NCBI RefSeq assembly: GCF_003208175.1
Contig: NZ_QKMR01000007.1
Coordinates: forward strand, 62,001-126,000
Origin: Ruminiclostridium sufflavum DSM 19573
GTDB taxonomy: Bacteria; Bacillota; Clostridia; Acetivibrionales; DSM-1351
DNA length: 64,000 nt
Direction of reading: 5' to 3'
The position numbers and the translations under genes are program-made. Shown here in pieces: positions 62,683 to 64,000 of this stretch; position 1 is the stretch's first letter; every line of letters begins with the position of its first letter. The notes beneath the pieces were generated by a model. That model was not told the DNA's origin. It saw nothing but the letters and a program-made list of their open reading frames with translations, and did not search any database.

Positions 62683-62926
62683 ATTAACTATCATTCCTTT
62701 CGTGTGCTCAAGGTACAAATTTAACACTCATTGCTTGCTTGGGAAGAAAACGATGAATGCACGAATCTTAAACTTCGCATTTTTCAAGCTAAGCTCCACC
62801 TTACGTCAATTTGTTATAATATTAAGTTACCCATTTAATCAAAAAAATAATCCATTTCTTACGGTCAATTAAAATATCACTAAAGGTTTTTTAAGCCATA
62901 ACTTGTTTTAAATACCATACATGCTT

Positions 62927-63484
62927 TTACTGTTTGTCACATTTCCAGTCTTCAATAAGTATGCCATAGTGCTTTTCATCATCCCATGACCCGTTTTTGA
63001 ATCTGACCTTACGCAGCTCTCCTTCTTTTATCATACCAACTTTCTTCATAACACTTTCTGATTTTAAATTTTTTGAATTACACCTTGCTGACATTTTATG
63101 AAGGCCAAGCCTTGTAAAGCCTGTTTTAACCAATGTCTCGGACAATTCTGTGGCATAGCCCTTCCCCCAGTGCTCCGGAAGTAAAAAGTATCCTATTTCC
63201 CCGCAGCCTCCATTAGGATTCCGGCAATTTATAACTATATCGGCAAACCCTGCAAACCTTTCATTCTCACGGACGAAAACAGCAAATGCATATGAACTGT
63301 TACTATTCAGCTCATTGCCATGATTAAGAAAATCATTAAAAAACAAAGCCATATCATCATCTTTGTCAATCTTATCTATCCATGCATATTTCATAACCTT
63401 CTCATCAGAAAATACAGAACGGAACAACTCAAAGTCCTGCTCGGTAAAATATCTGTAGTTCAGACGCTCACTGTAAAATTCCAA
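62927..63484 (-). CDS. GNAT acetyltransferase, RimJ/RimL type
   Basis: 185 residues. The acetyl-CoA loop LPEHWGKGYATELSETLVK (about 120-138) matches the R/Q-x-x-G-x-G/A pattern as HWGKGYA. The C-terminal segment NLKSESVMKKVGMIKEGEL is typical of enzymes that acetylate protein N-termini or small molecules. I start at TTG 63484 because a strong GGAGGAGG lies just before it; the ORF is open upstream but without a site. The leader carries a 14-bp perfect palindrome hairpin like that at 21234. Substrate unknown. Confidence 0.85.
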   Translation of the reverse strand: MEFYSERLNYRYFTEQDFELFRSVFSDEKVMKYAWIDKIDKDDDMALFFNDFLNHGNELNSNSSYAFAVFVRENERFAGFADIVINCRNPNGGCGEIGYFLLPEHWGKGYATELSETLVKTGFTRLGLHKMSARCNSKNLKSESVMKKVGMIKEGELRKVRFKNGSWDDEKHYGILIEDWKCDKQ

Positions 63485-63492
63485 GTTAACCT

Positions 63493-63521
63493 CCTCCACG
63501 CCGGAATTCCGGCACAAAAAT
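63493..63521 (-). promoter_or_regulatory. Hairpin leader directly upstream of a ribosome binding site (copy 2)
   Basis: On the minus strand ATTTTTGTGCCGGAATTC is followed by CGGCGTGGAGG. GCCGGAATTCCGGC is a perfect 14-bp palindrome 3 nt from the ribosome binding site. It is near-identical to the leader at 21234-21261. Confidence 0.55.
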
Positions 63522-63553
63522 TATCAGGATTTATGAGGAATTTTAATTGTCAC

Positions 63554-64000
63554 CTAGTGCAGTATAATTCTGAATACCGTATTTATTTCATTTGTATCTG
63601 TACACATGAAGGAATTAGAATTGAAGTTGAATATAAAATTCAAATCAAATGCACCTTTATTGTATCCATATATATACATTACTATATCCTTTTTCCCCTC
63701 ACTGATACTTTTCTCGACCAGCTTCCGAAATTCCATATAGTTATTTACCACCAGATTGTTATATACAAAATAATTATATTTTGTACCTGTTGCAACTGGC
63801 CACTTGTCGGTATCCCAGCTGTGATCCTCCTCCAATTGCCCGGAGGTCACATTAAAATAGCCATAACTTATATACCCTTCCTCATCAGGCGTGGGATCAT
63901 CCCATGTCACATCAACCATATAGTATTCGTCATCAAGCTTCACAATATTCCAGCCATGCGCCTCTTCTCTGGATTTGCCTATAACAACCTCGCACTCTAC
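63554..64000 (-). CDS. Transglutaminase-like protein, N-terminus cut by the window edge
   Basis: C-terminal 148 residues of a larger protein. Reading through to the edge gives EEAHGWNIVKLDDEYYMVDV followed by TWDDPTP, the His/Asp part of the transglutaminase-core triad (HxWN...DVTWDDP). The catalytic Cys must lie off the right edge. Proteins with this motif in Clostridia are often secreted or wall-attached. The stop is at 63554; the intervening 69 bp to the GNAT gene holds its hairpin leader. Confidence 0.85.
   Translation of the reverse strand, partial: VECEVVIGKSREEAHGWNIVKLDDEYYMVDVTWDDPTPDEEGYISYGYFNVTSGQLEEDHSWDTDKWPVATGTKYNYFVYNNLVVNNYMEFRKLVEKSISEGKKDIVMYIYGYNKGAFDLNFIFNFNSNSFMCTDTNEINTVFRIILH

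Overview
The window is a piece of an AT-rich, low-GC Gram-positive chromosome that carries spoIIE, a SpoVB-type flippase, a CwlD-like amidase, a CtsR-type heat-shock promoter, endoA/mazF and ftsEX. This points to an anaerobic, endospore-forming member of the Clostridia. The overall style resembles mesophilic Ruminiclostridium-type species, but that is an impression from gene content and not a database match. No insertion sequence, prophage or CRISPR array was seen.

Layout. 0-4.3 kb: cell-division ABC system ftsEX, a CdaR/PucR-type regulator and an orphan MsmK/UgpC-type sugar-transport ATPase. 4.4-14.1 kb: arginine and carbamoyl-phosphate genes argC-argB and argD-carA-carB-argF plus a GNAT acetyltransferase. 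These are driven by two promoters that each carry a matched pair of ArgR-like operators. 14.1-18.5 kb: chemoreceptor, YitT protein and TagA/WecG glycosyltransferase. 18.6-25.8 kb: a membrane-anchored FAD oxidoreductase, a secreted coiled-coil protein, mazF-mazE, alr, nnrDE and a cytoplasmic coiled-coil protein. 26-33.5 kb: a surface-polysaccharide locus with pyruvyl transferase, GT2, DUF4330 protein, O-antigen ligase-like protein, Fe-S F420-type protein and GT39-like protein. 33.7-41.7 kb: nudC, hsp20 with CtsR boxes, spoVB, NlpC/P60 endopeptidase, amidase, dusB and a double carboxymuconolactone decarboxylase-like protein. 41.8-46.4 kb: tRNA-Arg, small membrane proteins, spoIIE and a tRNA Met-Glu-Val cluster. 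46.7-54.4 kb: FG-GAP-like protein, AraC regulator with a glycosidase-like protein, HtrA protease, YlxP, LUD protein and YaiI/YqxD. 54.6-60.6 kb: a compact five-gene cluster with two acyl carrier proteins, an AMP-forming ligase, a BtrH-like papain-fold acyltransferase and an uncharacterised nucleotidyltransferase, with a LacI-family regulator just upstream. 60.7-64 kb: UbiB-family kinase with its phasin-like partner, a GNAT acetyltransferase and a truncated transglutaminase.

The most likely undescribed system is the two-carrier-protein cluster at 54641-59101. Every gene fits a thiotemplated, non-NRPS amide or ester assembly: activation by the ligase, carriage on the ACPs and transfer by the BtrH-like enzyme, with a nucleotidyltransferase of unknown substrate. 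A strong terminator closes it. Other notable signals are the paired operators on both arginine promoters, a Spo0A-style 21-bp-spaced promoter before spoIIE, two CtsR boxes around the hsp20 promoter, a family of intergenic palindromic repeats, and a repeated hairpin leader placed directly before ribosome binding sites.
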